A stretch of DNA of 64,000 nt, taken from assembly GCA_029582165.1 (NCBI GenBank), contig CM055880.1:6510001-6574000 (forward strand), written 5' to 3'. The notes beneath the pieces are model-generated. The model did not search any database and was not told the origin of the DNA. It saw nothing but the letters and a program-made list of their open reading frames with translations. Source of the stretch: Portulaca oleracea (taxonomy: Eukaryota > Streptophyta > Magnoliopsida > Caryophyllales > Portulacaceae). Made by a program: the position numbers and the translations under genes. This document shows, piece by piece, positions 45,376 through 57,600 of this stretch; within the stretch, counting starts at the first letter, position 1; each line of letters starts with the position of its first letter.

Positions 45376-47215
45376 ATATTTTATCTGGTATTGGTAGGGC
45401 TTCAAGTCATTATATGAAGCCCCTTAGTTCCTCCTTCCTAGCTAACTCATGATCTAATTAAGCAAATTATTTAGCCTTATATGATGACCTAAATTCCTAA
45501 AAATACATATAACAAAAACCTACATGTAGCATGGTGCTCTAGTAACATGAAAGTTGAAGGTTCATTCTCACACTTAAGCTCAGCCCTTGGTGGTCATAAA
45601 TTCTCCGATGAATATTGGGATGCTACATACATTTAGTGTGTGCACGCGCGCGCATGTGTGTATGTATATATAATACTTTTTTCATCACATATATATCACA
45701 TAAAATAAGTATGGTACATTATATTACATTTTCTTTTATCATAAGTCGAATACTAACCTTGACTACATTGGTTAGTGACTACTTTAAGTACACTAGAATA
45801 TTAGAGTCAGGTATTGATGATGTTTGTTTGCGGATCTTGAGGTCTTGATTATGTTGAATGTATCGTGATATAGTTGAACTGCTTCAATCTTATTTAAAAA
45901 TATGAGCAATTGGGGGCAAAGTACAACAAAATACACCAAATAAATATATGCAAATCCAAAAGTTACGAGTTTGTCAATTGCTTCTTAGATAATCGATGAC
46001 AAGATTACTCAGAAGAATTCAACTTTGTAAGTCAAAACATTTCGGATAGTTGGAGTCTATCCATAATAATTGAAATATCAAATTTATACGCCAACAAAAC
46101 ATAAAGATTAAATTCCAACATATGATCTTTTGAATTTAATAAGCTAGAGTGGTAGAATCGGATTCACACTCATTAATGGTGATAATAAATGAAGAACAAG
46201 AAAGAAAATAACATCGGGACCCAAGGTTCACACTCTCAATCTTTCACCTTGTGGGATGTAATCGATCATGCATGTAATGATGATGATAACGAACTCCTAT
46301 AACATATGTATTATATAGGCTACCTACATCACTCAAGGCAACCCTAAATTAACCACTCAACAAATATATATAAATGACAACTGATCAATAGTTTCTAACT
46401 ATATATACATAACAGCTTCGAATATTAAAAAGTCACAAGCTAGCAGACCTTTAACACAATTAATGACATGGTTTGTGTTGGCCCTTACACAGCTTGTGTC
46501 ATGTCAAAACTACCCATATATCATTGTCCCATTTTCTGCACATATATATGAACATCATGGTTGCCACCACGACTTGTGTCTATCTTCACACGCAATGACG
46601 AATCTAGTTTTTTAAATTACAAATGTCCAATATATTACTATACTTATTTAATAAATATATAATCAATAAGCCCGACAAAGAAAGCCATGACACTAATTAA
46701 CCTATTCTTAAGCTTCATTTTGTCACATTATTTTATGGCTATCAAAATATTATTTATCACATGAGCCCTATTGTATAATCTATGCAACATTCTTTTCAGT
46801 GGTGAGGAAAGTATTTTCAATTCTATAAATTTGTCTATGTAGGAAAAAATAGTAAACATGTCAATATATATCCTTTTACAATAATGATTTAGGAGCCAAT
46901 CCACTACAATGTGGACAAAACAGTGTAATTATTCAATTTGAACGCACGACAACTACTAACCATGTCACAAAATGTGTGAAAATATATAAAAATGGCATGT
47001 AGTAATATACGACCAAGATTAAAGAATAATCCACCCACTAGTGCCATCAACAACTAAAAGCCAATTCAAGCTGCCATAAGAAGAGAGAAAAACATACTTT
47101 CTGCTACTCTATCACTATAGTGCTTAGCTACTTAGACTTACTGGTTTTTTTTGCAGATACTACCTACCAATTAAGCACAAAAAGAAAATGAAAGCTTAGT
47201 CTAATTTGACTATTT
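45376..47215. other. intergenic, nothing recognised
   Basis: AT-rich; a (GC)n(AC)n-like short run at 45640-45652. No supported gene. Confidence 0.45.
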
Positions 47216-47760
47216 GTTATTTTTTCTGTTCCATATTATTTGTCGTCATTTTGACTTTTACGGTTTTCATTCTTCAATGTTACTCTTTGATTGATAATAT
47301 TTTACATAATACTTCGTCTATTCCATATTAATTGAACTTTTACGGTCTTCAATGTCAATCTTTGATTAATAATTTTTTACATGATATATTATTAATAATT
47401 GCAATATTATACTTTTATGATAGTATTTATGTGACAATCTAATGATGATAATTTTATATAGTAACTAGATCATTATATTTATATATATTGAGAAATTTAT
47501 GTTCAAAATTTTTGAAATTTGACTGCACGATATTCAAAGATGACAATTAATATGAAAGGAGAGAATATGTTATTAACAATTGCAATATTATATTTTTATG
47601 ATAGCATATTTCATTACGAATCTAATTGTGGTAATTTTATATAACAATTCATTGTATATATTGAGAAATTTATGGTAAAAAATTTTAATATTTAACTGTA
47701 TGATTTCTAAAAACGACAATTAATATAAAACAGAGGAAGTATTATTATTAGTTTTTCCCT
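47216..47760. repeat. Stowaway-type remnants, tandem or nested
   Basis: Several pieces of the type TCCATATTA...ATTAATATGAAAGGAG recur: left ends near 47225 and 47322, right ends near 47548 and 47725. The interior ATTATACTTTTATGATAG is repeated about 180 bp apart (47403 and 47585). Confidence 0.5.
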
Positions 47761-47851
47761 TTCTTTTCTGAAAAAGTCATCTGTTCATGACCACAAAGGT
47801 TTTAGAGAGAGAGAGAGAGAGTTGGTATTGACAGGGATATATATAAGTGAA

Positions 47852-48225
47852 ATGATAAAAGTCTTGTGCAAGACACATATTTTGTGTCTTGTCATTTAGA
47901 AAACCTATATATTTGTGAATTAAATTGGAAAAAAGTTACATGATTGACTTCTATAACTATAATAATATATATAAATTGTATAAAATCACACTTTTATCCA
48001 TATTTTTTAAAATTTACAAAAAAACGTCTAAAATATGCTCAACAGATGAGGTTTATTCGTTAGGGTGTCAATTTTAATTGTTGGTGTAGCCAACACATTC
48101 CAAGCTTCTTATAATTGATAATTAATAGTATCTGTCAAAAAAATTGGGGTTAAAAACGATAATAAGTATTGATTTTATAAGGGTGAAGACATTTAAGGAG
48201 TGTCTTGGGGCAAGACACTTATCAT
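47852..48225. mobile_element. MITE-like element abutting the bHLH core promoter
   Basis: Left ATGATAAAAGTCTTGTGCAA and right end, complement ATGATAAGTGTCTTGCCCCA, are inverted copies. The interior matches repeats in intron 1 of the response-regulator gene. The element ends 5 bp before the TATA box at 48231. No target duplication identified. Confidence 0.65.
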
Positions 48226-48230
48226 CACCC

Positions 48231-48240
48231 TATATATAAA
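48231..48240 (+). promoter_or_regulatory. TATA box of the bHLH gene
   Basis: TATATATAAA 182 bp upstream of the ATG at 48422. A transcription start about 30 bp downstream would give a 5' UTR of roughly 150 bp. Confidence 0.65.
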
Positions 48241-48299
48241 CAAGACATGGTGAAGCACAAAAGAGACAATACCAAACACCCATCAAGTAAGATGTGTTT

Positions 48300-48364
48300 A
48301 CCTTTCTCTTCCCTTTCTTCTTCCTTCTTCCTTTCCTCTTTTACCCTATAATCTCTCTCTTTCT

Positions 48365-48402
<38 letters not shown>
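48300..48402 (+). repeat. pyrimidine-rich 5' leader with (CT)n microsatellite
   Basis: C/T-rich leader ending in an uninterrupted CT run at about 48369-48401, just upstream of the bHLH start codon. Such leaders are common in plant genes and the run length is likely variable. Confidence 0.8.
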
Positions 48403-48405
<3 letters not shown>

Positions 48406-48421
48406 ACACACAAACACAGCC

Positions 48422-49723
48422 ATGCAGCAGTACCAAGCACCCACCGCAGACCCCTTCGCGTACAACCCATACTTCTCCGCCGCCGCACCTCCGCCGTCTC
48501 AGCCGCTGATTCCGCCGTGGGCATTCAACCCCGCCACTTCCCACCACGTCGACCCCTTCTTCTTCCCCTCCTCCTCCTCCTCCTCCGCCGCCGCGTATGC
48601 AGGGCTATTCACGAGAAGGCCCTCCAACGGCCTCCAGTTCGCATACGACGTCGCTCCGCACTTCTCGGAAGCCCCGTTTGGACTCCAAGCCGAGCTCAAC
48701 AAGATGACTGCGCAGGAAATCATGGACGCCAAAGCCCTCGCGGCCTCGAAAAGCCACAGCGAAGCCGAGCGCCGCCGCCGTGAACGCATCAACAACCACC
48801 TTGCCAAACTCCGCAGCTTGTTACCTAGCACCACCAAGGTAATCTAATTAAATTAATCTTCACTTCACCATCATGCTAATTACAAGATAATTAATACCAA
48901 CTTACTTTCTTTTTTTAGTTTTTTTCCCCTAGGGGATAAGTTAAACTAGATTAAACCCATCATGCTAATTACAAGATTTCATTCTTGAATGGGGTAGTTA
49001 AGCATTTTGTACTTATATATAGTAATCCGAAAAGTTATTTTGTTGTAAATTAATTTTTATTAATTTCTTACAAAAATTCATTTGATGAGTTAATATACAT
49101 TTAAACAATACGTGAAGGTCCTCTAATTCTATGGTGTAGGATATGGCGCAAGATATAGTTTATCATGATTTATATAAATATATATACCCTTAAAACTACA
49201 AATCAAAATTTAAAACATACTTTTGGTTTTTTTTTTTTTTTAGACGGACAAAGCGTCTTTACTAGCGGAGGTGATCCAACATGTCAAAGAGTTGAGGCGG
49301 CAGACGTCGGTGATCGCGGAGACAAGCGTGGTTCCGACGGAGGCCGACGAGCTGACGGTGGACGCGGCGGCGGACGGCCAGGATGGGCGGCTGATAATCA
49401 AGGCGTCATTGTGTTGCGATGATCGGCCTGATTTACTGCCGGACCTCATCAAAGCCCTAAAATCACTGCGGCTGAGGACCCTCAAAGCCGAGATCACCAC
49501 CCTGGGAGGGCGAGCCAAGAACATCCTCTTCATAACCCACGACCCTACCGCCGCCGATGACGACGGCGGCGAGGAGGGTGACCCGCCGGAGATGGAGGCG
49601 GAGCCGCCGTCGATGAGCGCCGTGCAGGAGGTGTTGAGGGCGGTGATGGAAAAAGGGGCGGAAGAAACGGCGGGGTCGGGGAATGCGAAGAGGCAAAGGA
49701 CGGCTAACATTAACATGTCGTAA
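48422..49723 (+). CDS. bHLH transcription factor, bHLH30/TMO5-LIKE clade
   Basis: Two exons, 48422-48838 and 49244-49723, with a GT-AG intron in phase 0; 298 residues. The N-terminus is Pro/Ala/Ser-rich with Ser and Ala runs. The basic region starts SHSEAERRRRERIN (residues 111-124) and has the His112-Glu116-Arg120 triplet for E-box contact. Helix 1, HLAKLRSLLPSTTK, runs to Lys139, the intron falls in the loop, and helix 2 is DKASLLAEVIQHVKELRRQT. An ACT-like region follows (LIIKASLCCDDRPDLLPDLI, then LRLRTLKAEITTLGGR and NILFIT), and the tail is Glu/Pro-rich. The KSHSEAERRRRERIN block, the intron site and the DDRPDLLPDL block are typical of plant bHLH30/32/106/107 proteins (TMO5 and TMO5-like). 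Those act as dimers, in TMO5 with LHW, in vascular development. Exact orthology cannot be settled here. Confidence 0.9.
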
Positions 49724-50445
49724 TTAATTAGCTGCTGATTAGTAGTAATTAAGAGGATCAAGGTATAATTAAGAAGGTGGTCTCTTTGAGCTATTTTACA
49801 CTAACAAAGATGACCTAATTAATGTAGTTGCATGGTGTAGTCTAGCTGTGGTTTGGTGTTTATTATTGGGTTTTTATTTCTTTTGGGTTTTTGTTTTTGT
49901 TTATTGGGGTTTTAATTTGGGTTAATTATAATCTAATTGCATGAGAGTGTTTTAGAAGTGATTCCTTTTACTAGGGTGGTAGGTTGTGGTGAAAGTTTAA
50001 TGTAATGTAATTATCTCCGGTATTTTGTGCAATGGGAGATGATCAATCAAGGAAGATGATCATGAGGATGCATGAATCAATCATGTATAAGCTTTTGGCT
50101 TTCAATCTTGTATCTATGATTTTAATTTCATTTCAGTTTTCAACCTCTTCTGTAGTTCAATATGATTATTCCATGCTGTTTTCCTAAAGCCTCTTTGCTA
50201 ATTTATTAAGTCATTATCAATCTGAAACAATTTTGATCAATGGTAGTAATTAGTAGCTAGGTATATATATATTAATATATATAAGAGATCTTGATGATAA
50301 AATTTGCTAACTGTTCGGATGCAAGTATGCAACAATTAATATATGATCACGCCGTTGCCATGGTTAGGAGGATGTGTGTTAGATGGTTTTTCTTTTGAAT
50401 TGCTGATTGCTAAATGCTTTTTTCCCCTTTAGTGCTACTTTTTTA
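49724..50445. other. 3' UTR and flank of the bHLH gene
   Basis: No good AATAAA was identified. The region down to about 50160 is probably transcribed; nothing else recognised. Confidence 0.4.
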
Positions 50446-50451
50446 TCAAAT

Positions 50452-50690
50452 TATTATCTCCATCTCAAAATATTTGTCATTTTATCTAATTTTTTTTGTC
50501 CGAAAATATTTGTCTTATTTACAATTTCAACAATTATAGTTACTTTTTTACTCCTAATTAATAAATTCATTTTTATTATTTACAATTCCAACAACTGTTA
50601 TCTTCATTAAAGTAGGGGTATTTTGGATAAATTATAAACTTTTCAACTCGATGGGGGTAGAGTATACATTTTGTAATTAGGAATTTTTTT
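50452..50690. repeat. Stowaway-like element, related to 43325-43590
   Basis: Begins CTCCATCTCAAAATATTTGTC and shares the interior of 43325-43590 (AATTAATAAATTCATTTTTA, CAACAACTGTTATCTTCA). A right end near CGATGGGGGTAGAG is a weak complement of the left. Confidence 0.5.
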
Positions 50691-50831
50691 CACCCTTTCT
50701 CATAATTAAGCACAACTAAGGTTTAATTAATAGGGGCAAGAAAGAATAATCTGTCTAGTTACTCAATTACTCAAATATGTGTAACTAGAAAAAATAAATA
50801 AGGTACACTCATATTTAATTTAATTTACAAA

Positions 50832-51218
50832 ATGATAAACATCTTGACGCAAGATGGTCATTAACGATCTTGTATTTTATGTAAATCACTCAAAAATTTA
50901 AATGTAAATATATTTAAATCATTATAAAGGTATGTTTCATTACTTTAAGGGTTATCATGACTTATAAATTATATAAAAATATTTATTTATTTACATTTTG
51001 TCATAAATATAAAAATATGCATTAAATATGTATTTTCTACTATGATTGATAAAATTAGGCTATCATTAATATTTTTTGACCTAGCAAATAAATATTATAC
51101 TCTTATATTTGATAAATATGTATAATTACATGAGAAAATATTATTAAAAGTTACAAAAATGTGAATTATGCACAATTCAAGATGGTTCTTAACCATTTGA
51201 GTCAAGATGTGTATCATT
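50832..51218. mobile_element. CATCTTGA-family TIR element, copy B
   Basis: Best-preserved copy: left ATGATAAACATCTTGACGCA, right end complement ATGATACACATCTTGACTCA. It shares its interior with copies at 61-440 and 40438-40705. No coding capacity. Confidence 0.65.
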
Positions 51219-51262
51219 GTCCTTTAATTTAATTTAAGTTGCAGTGAAACAAGTTTAAAAGG

Positions 51263-51865
51263 TGTTGGGTTAATGACCCAAATTCTCATCATTTGGCAAG
51301 TTTCCTAAACCTCTATAAACTCCAAGTTATTGGTTGCTATTAGGAAATTATTTTATTTCCTAATTATATTTTAGGTTAGTTTCCTAATTGTAATAGCATT
51401 CTAAAACCTAATTGTATTTGGAGTGGAAGTCTAGCCAAATCTATGAGATGTTTACCCCTATAAATAGAGGTCTTTATTCACCTTGTAATATACGGTTAGC
51501 AACTAATGTAGTCGATGTGAGAGCTTTCAAACTCCCCATGAGGGAGGTACGGTGTTATTTCCACATCTTCACCCTACTCATCCCTAGGTTATGAGAATCT
51601 ACGAGAGTTCACATATGTAATCCTCCTCTTGTAATATCTCCTTTTTCTACTAGTGGATATTGGTTGTCGCCCGTGAGTTTTTCTCCGAGTTCTTCGGTTT
51701 CCCACGTAAAAATAATGTCTCACCCTATTTATCCTTGCCTCTCTTTATTATTATTCTCGATTCCATAACCATCCTATATTTCCTTCCGCTGCATATATTA
51801 CTCTATTTTACACCCTACCAACTGACTAACAACTGGCAACAACAAATCTGAATCTGATCCTAACA
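51263..51865 (+). mobile_element. 603-bp solo LTR (copia-type)
   Basis: Begins TGTTGGGTTAATGACC and ends CTGATCCTAACA, with a perfect 5-bp duplication AAAGG on both sides (51258-51262 and 51866-51870). A CCTATAAATAGAGG core promoter is at about 51458 and a TCGCCCGTGAGTTTTTCTCC stretch near 51668, as in several plant copia LTRs. No internal region remains, so a solo LTR. Confidence 0.85.
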
Positions 51866-51870
51866 AAAGG

Positions 51871-52729
51871 TATTGAAGACAAAGATCAGGAAAACATCCC
51901 TAAGCTGCCTCCTAATTAATTTTCGTTAATTCTATTAATTGCTGGTTGTAATGTTATAATTTCTTGTGCCGATTAGCTGCTTTAGCCGTTTGATCGTAGA
52001 TGTTTCTTTTACTAACAATAAAAAGAGGTAAACATTTGATAACCAAATTCGGACAACAATGGAAAGTCGGTTCGATTCTTACTTGCTTTGGTTGTTGTCT
52101 TTGAATTCTTGCTTTGGTTGTTGTCTTTGAATTCTTAAGTCTTTAGACTCTTAATAATTGGAAAAAAATTGCCGAAAAGTTTCACTTTTGGTTCATATAT
52201 TGACATCTGGGTTTGATCTTTGAGTTCAGTCATAGTGTTCGAATTAGCAATCCAAGCAGGAACCAGGTAAAAAGTTTTTGCATGATATAGGTTCATCCGT
52301 CATAGCTAGTGTCCGAAATATTTCATGATGAGAGGATTTCAGTGGTTATTATGATGGTGGTAGTGCTACTTTTCTACCTACATAATCTGCTTTATATTAT
52401 ACAGTCATCAAGAATTCAAGATAGAAGATGTGTACACATATACAACACCAACAATAATAGACCCCAGTGTGTTCCCACTAATGTATGGTCTGAGAGGGTA
52501 CAGATATAGGTTATCTTCCTCAATGCACAAAAATGCATGAAGAGACTGATTCCAACATATTTTAGCGGCAAATATTTTTGAAAAGCGAGTAGAAAGCCAA
52601 TTTAAAAATGAAAGGAAAGATTAACTTGAGAAGGGGAATGAAAGGAAAGAAGATGTGTACATATACATGCAAGACAAATATTGTGCAGAGGTACATATGT
52701 ATAGTTTGTTGCATTAATATTCTACTATG
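51871..52729. other. intergenic; LINE-like tail and 28-bp duplication
   Basis: At about 52079-52133 a CTTGCTTTGGTTGTTGTCTT unit is present twice in tandem, followed by TCTTAATAATTGGAAAAAAA, a variant of the LINE-like tail. No gene supported. Confidence 0.45.
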
Positions 52730-52925
52730 GCCATGTTCTTTTTTGCGGTTGCCACAACTCACCACACTTTACCACAAATTATTACTTTTCTTTTTCCTTA
52801 CTTTATTCTCTCCTCATTTTTCTTCTCTATTTTTTTTACATTGTCTCCCCTCACCTACCTCACATATTTATAACCTACCACAATTCCACCAAACCCACCA
52901 CAATTCCACCTACCATATATCCGAG
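52730..52925. repeat. MITE-like fragment with CACCACA words
   Basis: Begins ATGGCCATGTTCTTTTTTGCGG and continues with ACCACACTTTACCACAAATT; complements the GTGGTG-rich stretch at 45113-45300. The right end is not clear. Confidence 0.45.
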
Positions 52926-54222
52926 TCTCTTATTGTTTGGGGATGATTATTATTAGACATAGCTCTTACACCAATGGAGGAGAATAATCGCCCTCAAGAG
53001 TCATGACTGAGTGACTGCTGTGCTCCCCCAGTGCATATGTTACGTTGCTGTCACGTACGAATGGTTTTCCCGTTGCATATATAATAACGTAGTAGGTACC
53101 TAATCTTGGTTTGCTTGCACAGACAAGAAGGTGACACAATACACACACAGTTGGAATCATGACATTTTGTTCCTTTCTTATATATATGCATCTTCTATCT
53201 GCCACAGAATGAGAGAGAGTTGTTAGAGGGGAGACCAAGAAAGGAGATCTTTTTCGTGGGGAGTGTTACCTTAGATAAACTCCTAACTTAGAAAATATAT
53301 GCTCCATATTCATCCCATTTTTTTGGACGTATATATAGGTTTTCATCATGACATCATATTCTCCAGCATATATGAATAATTGTGTGCAGTTTTGGGAGTT
53401 TCCTTGAACAGAAACATACAAAATCTTCCTTCTTATCCACATATTAATAATATATATTTAATAATTGTGATAACCAAATCTTGAATATGATTTATGAATA
53501 AATATTAGGTCTTTAATTATGACATTATATATATTTTAAGAAAAAAGGTAAACATTAGAAATTATAGTTTTCCAAACATATCCTTATTAAAACTCACATA
53601 TTCGTTTATATATATATATATGAATTAGATGAAGATGGCTAATAATTATATATGGAGTACCACGACTTGACCTTCAAGCACTGGCGGATCTCAAGGTAAA
53701 TGAGGGGTGGTCACAACCATCGGTAAAAAAACATTTCAGTATAATTTGGAATAATAAAAATTATGAATTTTATATAAATATGATAAATATAATAGTATAA
53801 TGATCACCCATAATCAATAGACCTAAATCTGACACTGCCTTCAAGTCACTGGATGACAACGTTAATGTCCTCCAAAACTCTCTGTTGGGCCTATAGCTTA
53901 AAGAAAGCGAACGAGTCAAATAAAAAATCAAAGACAAATGAGGTTTACTAAGGTAGATAACATTATATTATAATCAAACATTCAAATGGGTTGTTTCTTT
54001 TTAGTGGGAGCAATATATGGGGCATGGTGGTCCAAGTGGGATTAGACAACATGATGAAAAACACAAGTAAAATTGGCATCGTGTGATGATGCATGTTTTT
54101 CTTGTCATATCTCAACCATATCATCATCATCATCATCATCATCCTTCCTTCAATTCAATTTTCTCTCAGTTTGTTTTTCTGTTGCAGTTGTTTATGTAAT
54201 TAATCTCCAGTTTTCTCAATCA
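52926..54222. other. intergenic, nothing recognised
   Basis: AT-rich DNA with a short TCA microsatellite at about 54119-54142. No gene supported. Confidence 0.45.
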
Positions 54223-54397
54223 TACTCCCTCCGTTCCAAAATAATTGACTTAAAGTACAAAAACACAGATACCAAGGTGTCAGGCTGTAGTGAGAGAAAA
54301 GCTAGTAAAAGGGAGGTTTGAGTGGAGGGAGTGTCATGATGAAAGTGATATGGAAATGAGATTGTGAGGAAAAAAGTGATATGTAACTAATGATTAA

Positions 54398-54585
54398 TGA
54401 TAAGATATATAGGTTGTTAGTTAGTTATCAAGATTCTTGTATCTTGTTTCTTGCAATTAGATCTAGTATAAATATAGGTTGTACCTTTCCTTTCCTCATT
54501 CATTCGATTACTCTTTCATATACATCAATAATATTCTCCTTCTGTTTTCAATGTTTCATTCTCCCTTGATTCAAGAATGATAACA
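54398..54585 (+). repeat. 5' LTR of the young copia element
   Basis: Starts TGATAAGATATATAGG and ends AGAATGATAACA. TATA-like AGTATAAATATAGG lies at about 54465. Confidence 0.95.
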
Positions 54586-54600
54586 TGGTATCAGAGCCTC
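54586..54600 (+). other. primer-binding site (initiator tRNA-Met)
   Basis: TGGTATCAGAGCCTC directly after the 5' LTR, the standard copia site. Confidence 0.9.
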
Positions 54601-54689
54601 ATTGATCCACATCATTCTGGAGGTTCCAGGTTTTGAATTTCTTTTTCTCTTTCATCTTCTTTTTCGATTTCTGAAGTCGATTGTCTGTA

Positions 54690-57600
54690 ATGTCTGGAAG
54701 TATAGCTGGAGGTGCGGATCCTACGGTTGCCTTATATGTTGGAAATGTAGCTGATCCATCTCATGTTTTGTATCTTCATCCTTCTGATAACCCTAACAAT
54801 GTTCTTGTTAGTGAATTGTTGAATGGGGAAAACTACGGTCATTGGAAGAAGGCTGTAGAAATTGCTTTGATAGCGAAGAACAAATTAGGTTTTGTGATGG
54901 GCGAATGCAGCAGGCCGACTAATGTGCAACTTGTTCCTCAATGGCAACGCTGTGACAAGATGGTGCAGTCGTGGCTTATGAATGCAGTCATCTCTGACAT
55001 AGCGCAAAGCATTTTATTCTCCAACGGTTCGAGAGAAGTCTGGATTCAATTAGAGCAGCGTTTTGGGGAAGCTGATGGCACAAAAGTTTTTCGTGTGCAG
55101 CGTGATTTGGTAAATATTTCTCAAGGGCATTTATCTGTTACTGAATATTTTACAAAAATAAAGAAAATGTGGGATGATTACAATAGTTTGATTACCATTC
55201 CCAATTGTGCTTGTGGCATAGTTTGTGAAAGTTTTTTGGCAGCACAAAAGCTGATTAAAGATCAGCAGTTGATGCAGTTTTTGGTTGGATTGGATGAAAG
55301 TTATAGAGTCACCCGAGGCAATATTCTCATGCTCAAACCCCTTCCTAATATAGATCAAGTTTATCAGATCGTTTTACAGGAAGAGAAACAAAGGGCTTTG
55401 TGTGGAAACACTCAGCTTAGTACTAATTCAGCAACTTTTCATGCGTCTTCTGAATCAGCATTGGCTTTTCAACAGAAAGCTGGTTATCAGAAGACTTGTT
55501 CATACAATTCTAATTCTGGTTCATATCGATCAAGTGCTTCTTCTTATGGGTCTAACTCTTCTGGTTCTTCTCAGAATTCCTTTAATCAGTCTCAAGGTTC
55601 TGTGCAGTCCTTTAATCAGAATCACAGAGCAAGGTCTTCTGGAAATCAAGAAAGAAGATCAAATTTATTTTGTGACTTCTGCAAGAACACAGGCCATACT
55701 ATTGAACGGTGTTACAAGCTTCATGGATATCCCCCTGGGCACAAGAATTTCAGAGGAAAACGAGTTGCTGCAGTTGCTCAAATTGATCAAGATAATCTTG
55801 AACAGGATCCTTCACCAACTTCTACAACAAATTTAACTGTGGAAGAATATAAACAACTTATGCAACTAGTTCATCAACAATATGCTGACACAAACAGATC
55901 TTCTAATTTTTCTGAGCAAGGGTCAACTGGATTCTTTGCAGGTACAATTTTTCAAAGTAGTACTTTCTGTTTTATGAGCAAAGAGGATTCTAATTCTTGG
56001 ATAATTGATAGTGGTGCTAGTAATCATGTCACTCCTAACCTTGCTTTGCTTCATAATGTTCAGCCTTTATCTACACCTTTTATTGTTATGCCTAATGGAA
56101 AGAAGGCTTCCATTACTCATTCTGGTTCTCTTATGTTGAAATCTGGTATTAAGCTTCATAATGTTTTGCATGCCCCTGAATTTCAATTCAATCTTCTTTC
56201 AGTACAAAAGTTAACTATTCAACTAAAAGCACATATTCTTTTTACTCCTACTAATTGTTTCATTCAGGACCTTACATCTCAGAGTCTTCTCCTTGGTAGA
56301 CAAGATCACGGTTTATATTTCTTGCATCAAAGTCACTTACCTGTTGAGAAGAGACAAGAAGATTACGCTTGTTTCAATATGTCATAGTTGTGGCATTTCA
56401 GGATGGGGCATCTTCCTTTTGATCAAATCAAGAACATTGGTGTTGTTTCTTCTTGCTCAGATATGAAACATAGGACCTGTCAAGTCTGTCCTATGGCAAA
56501 ACTACACAGAAAGCCTTTCTCTTTAAGCAGTTCTAGAGCTAGTTCTTGTTTTGAGTTGTTACATGTTGATATATGGGGACCTTGTTCTACTAAAACTCAT
56601 GATGGTTTTCAATATTTTCTTTCAATTGTAGATGATCATTCTAGGTGTACTTGGACACATTTGATGGCAAATAAGAGCAGTGCTTTTTCTCTTATTAAAG
56701 CTTTTATTGCTTTTGTTGAAACTCAATATAAAGCTTCTGTTAAAATCATACGTTCTGACAATGGTCTTGAGTTTCAGGATTCTGTAGAATTGCAATTCTA
56801 TAAGGATAGAGGCATCGTTCATCAGACATCATGTGTGGATACTGCTCAATAAAATGGCATTGTTGAACGAAAGCATCAGCACTTACTGCAAGTAGTTCGA
56901 GCTCTCTTATTTCAATCCAAGCTTCCTAACAAGTTTTGGGGCGAGGCTTTGTTAACTGCTGTCTATCTAATTAATCGGATGCCGTCAACAGTTTTGGGTA
57001 ACAAAAGTCCATTTGAAGTTCTGTTTAATATCAAACCCTCATATGATCATTTAAAAACTTTTGGGTGTTTAGCTTATGCTTCTACCTTGAAAAGAAACAG
57101 GACTAAACTTCAGCCAAGAGCTCATCCTTGTATTTTCATTGGCTATCCTTTTGGGAAGAAAGCTTATAAGTTGTTTGATCTTCATACCAAGAAAATTTTA
57201 TTTACAAGAGATGTTACTTTTCATGAGGATATTTTTCCTTTTCATTATATTTCTGCAGAAAATGATACTCCTTTACCTGTTATAACTGAGTTTATTCCAG
57301 AAACTGTACATTTTCAATCAGAGAATGAGGATAGCACATCTTTGGATATCAGAAGCACAAGTGTTCCTCCAGACACTTCAAGCAATATTTCTGACATTCC
57401 ATCATCTTCTGGCAATTCAGCAAGTTTGCCATCCCCGACAGACACTGCAATTGTTCCTGTATCAGCTCCAATACCTATTGCAACTGAAGCACCTTCCAAT
57501 ACAACACAAGCTCGAAGATCTTCAAGATATCCTGTTAAACCTTCCTATCTTAAAGAATTTGTTTGTGCTTTTGCTAATATTGATTCTTCTTCTAATGATT

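Noticed and set aside
48225..48837. Antisense frames opposite the bHLH gene
   Set aside because: They are GC-rich shadows of exon 1 and of the CT-rich leader, giving Arg/Glu repeats with no domain.
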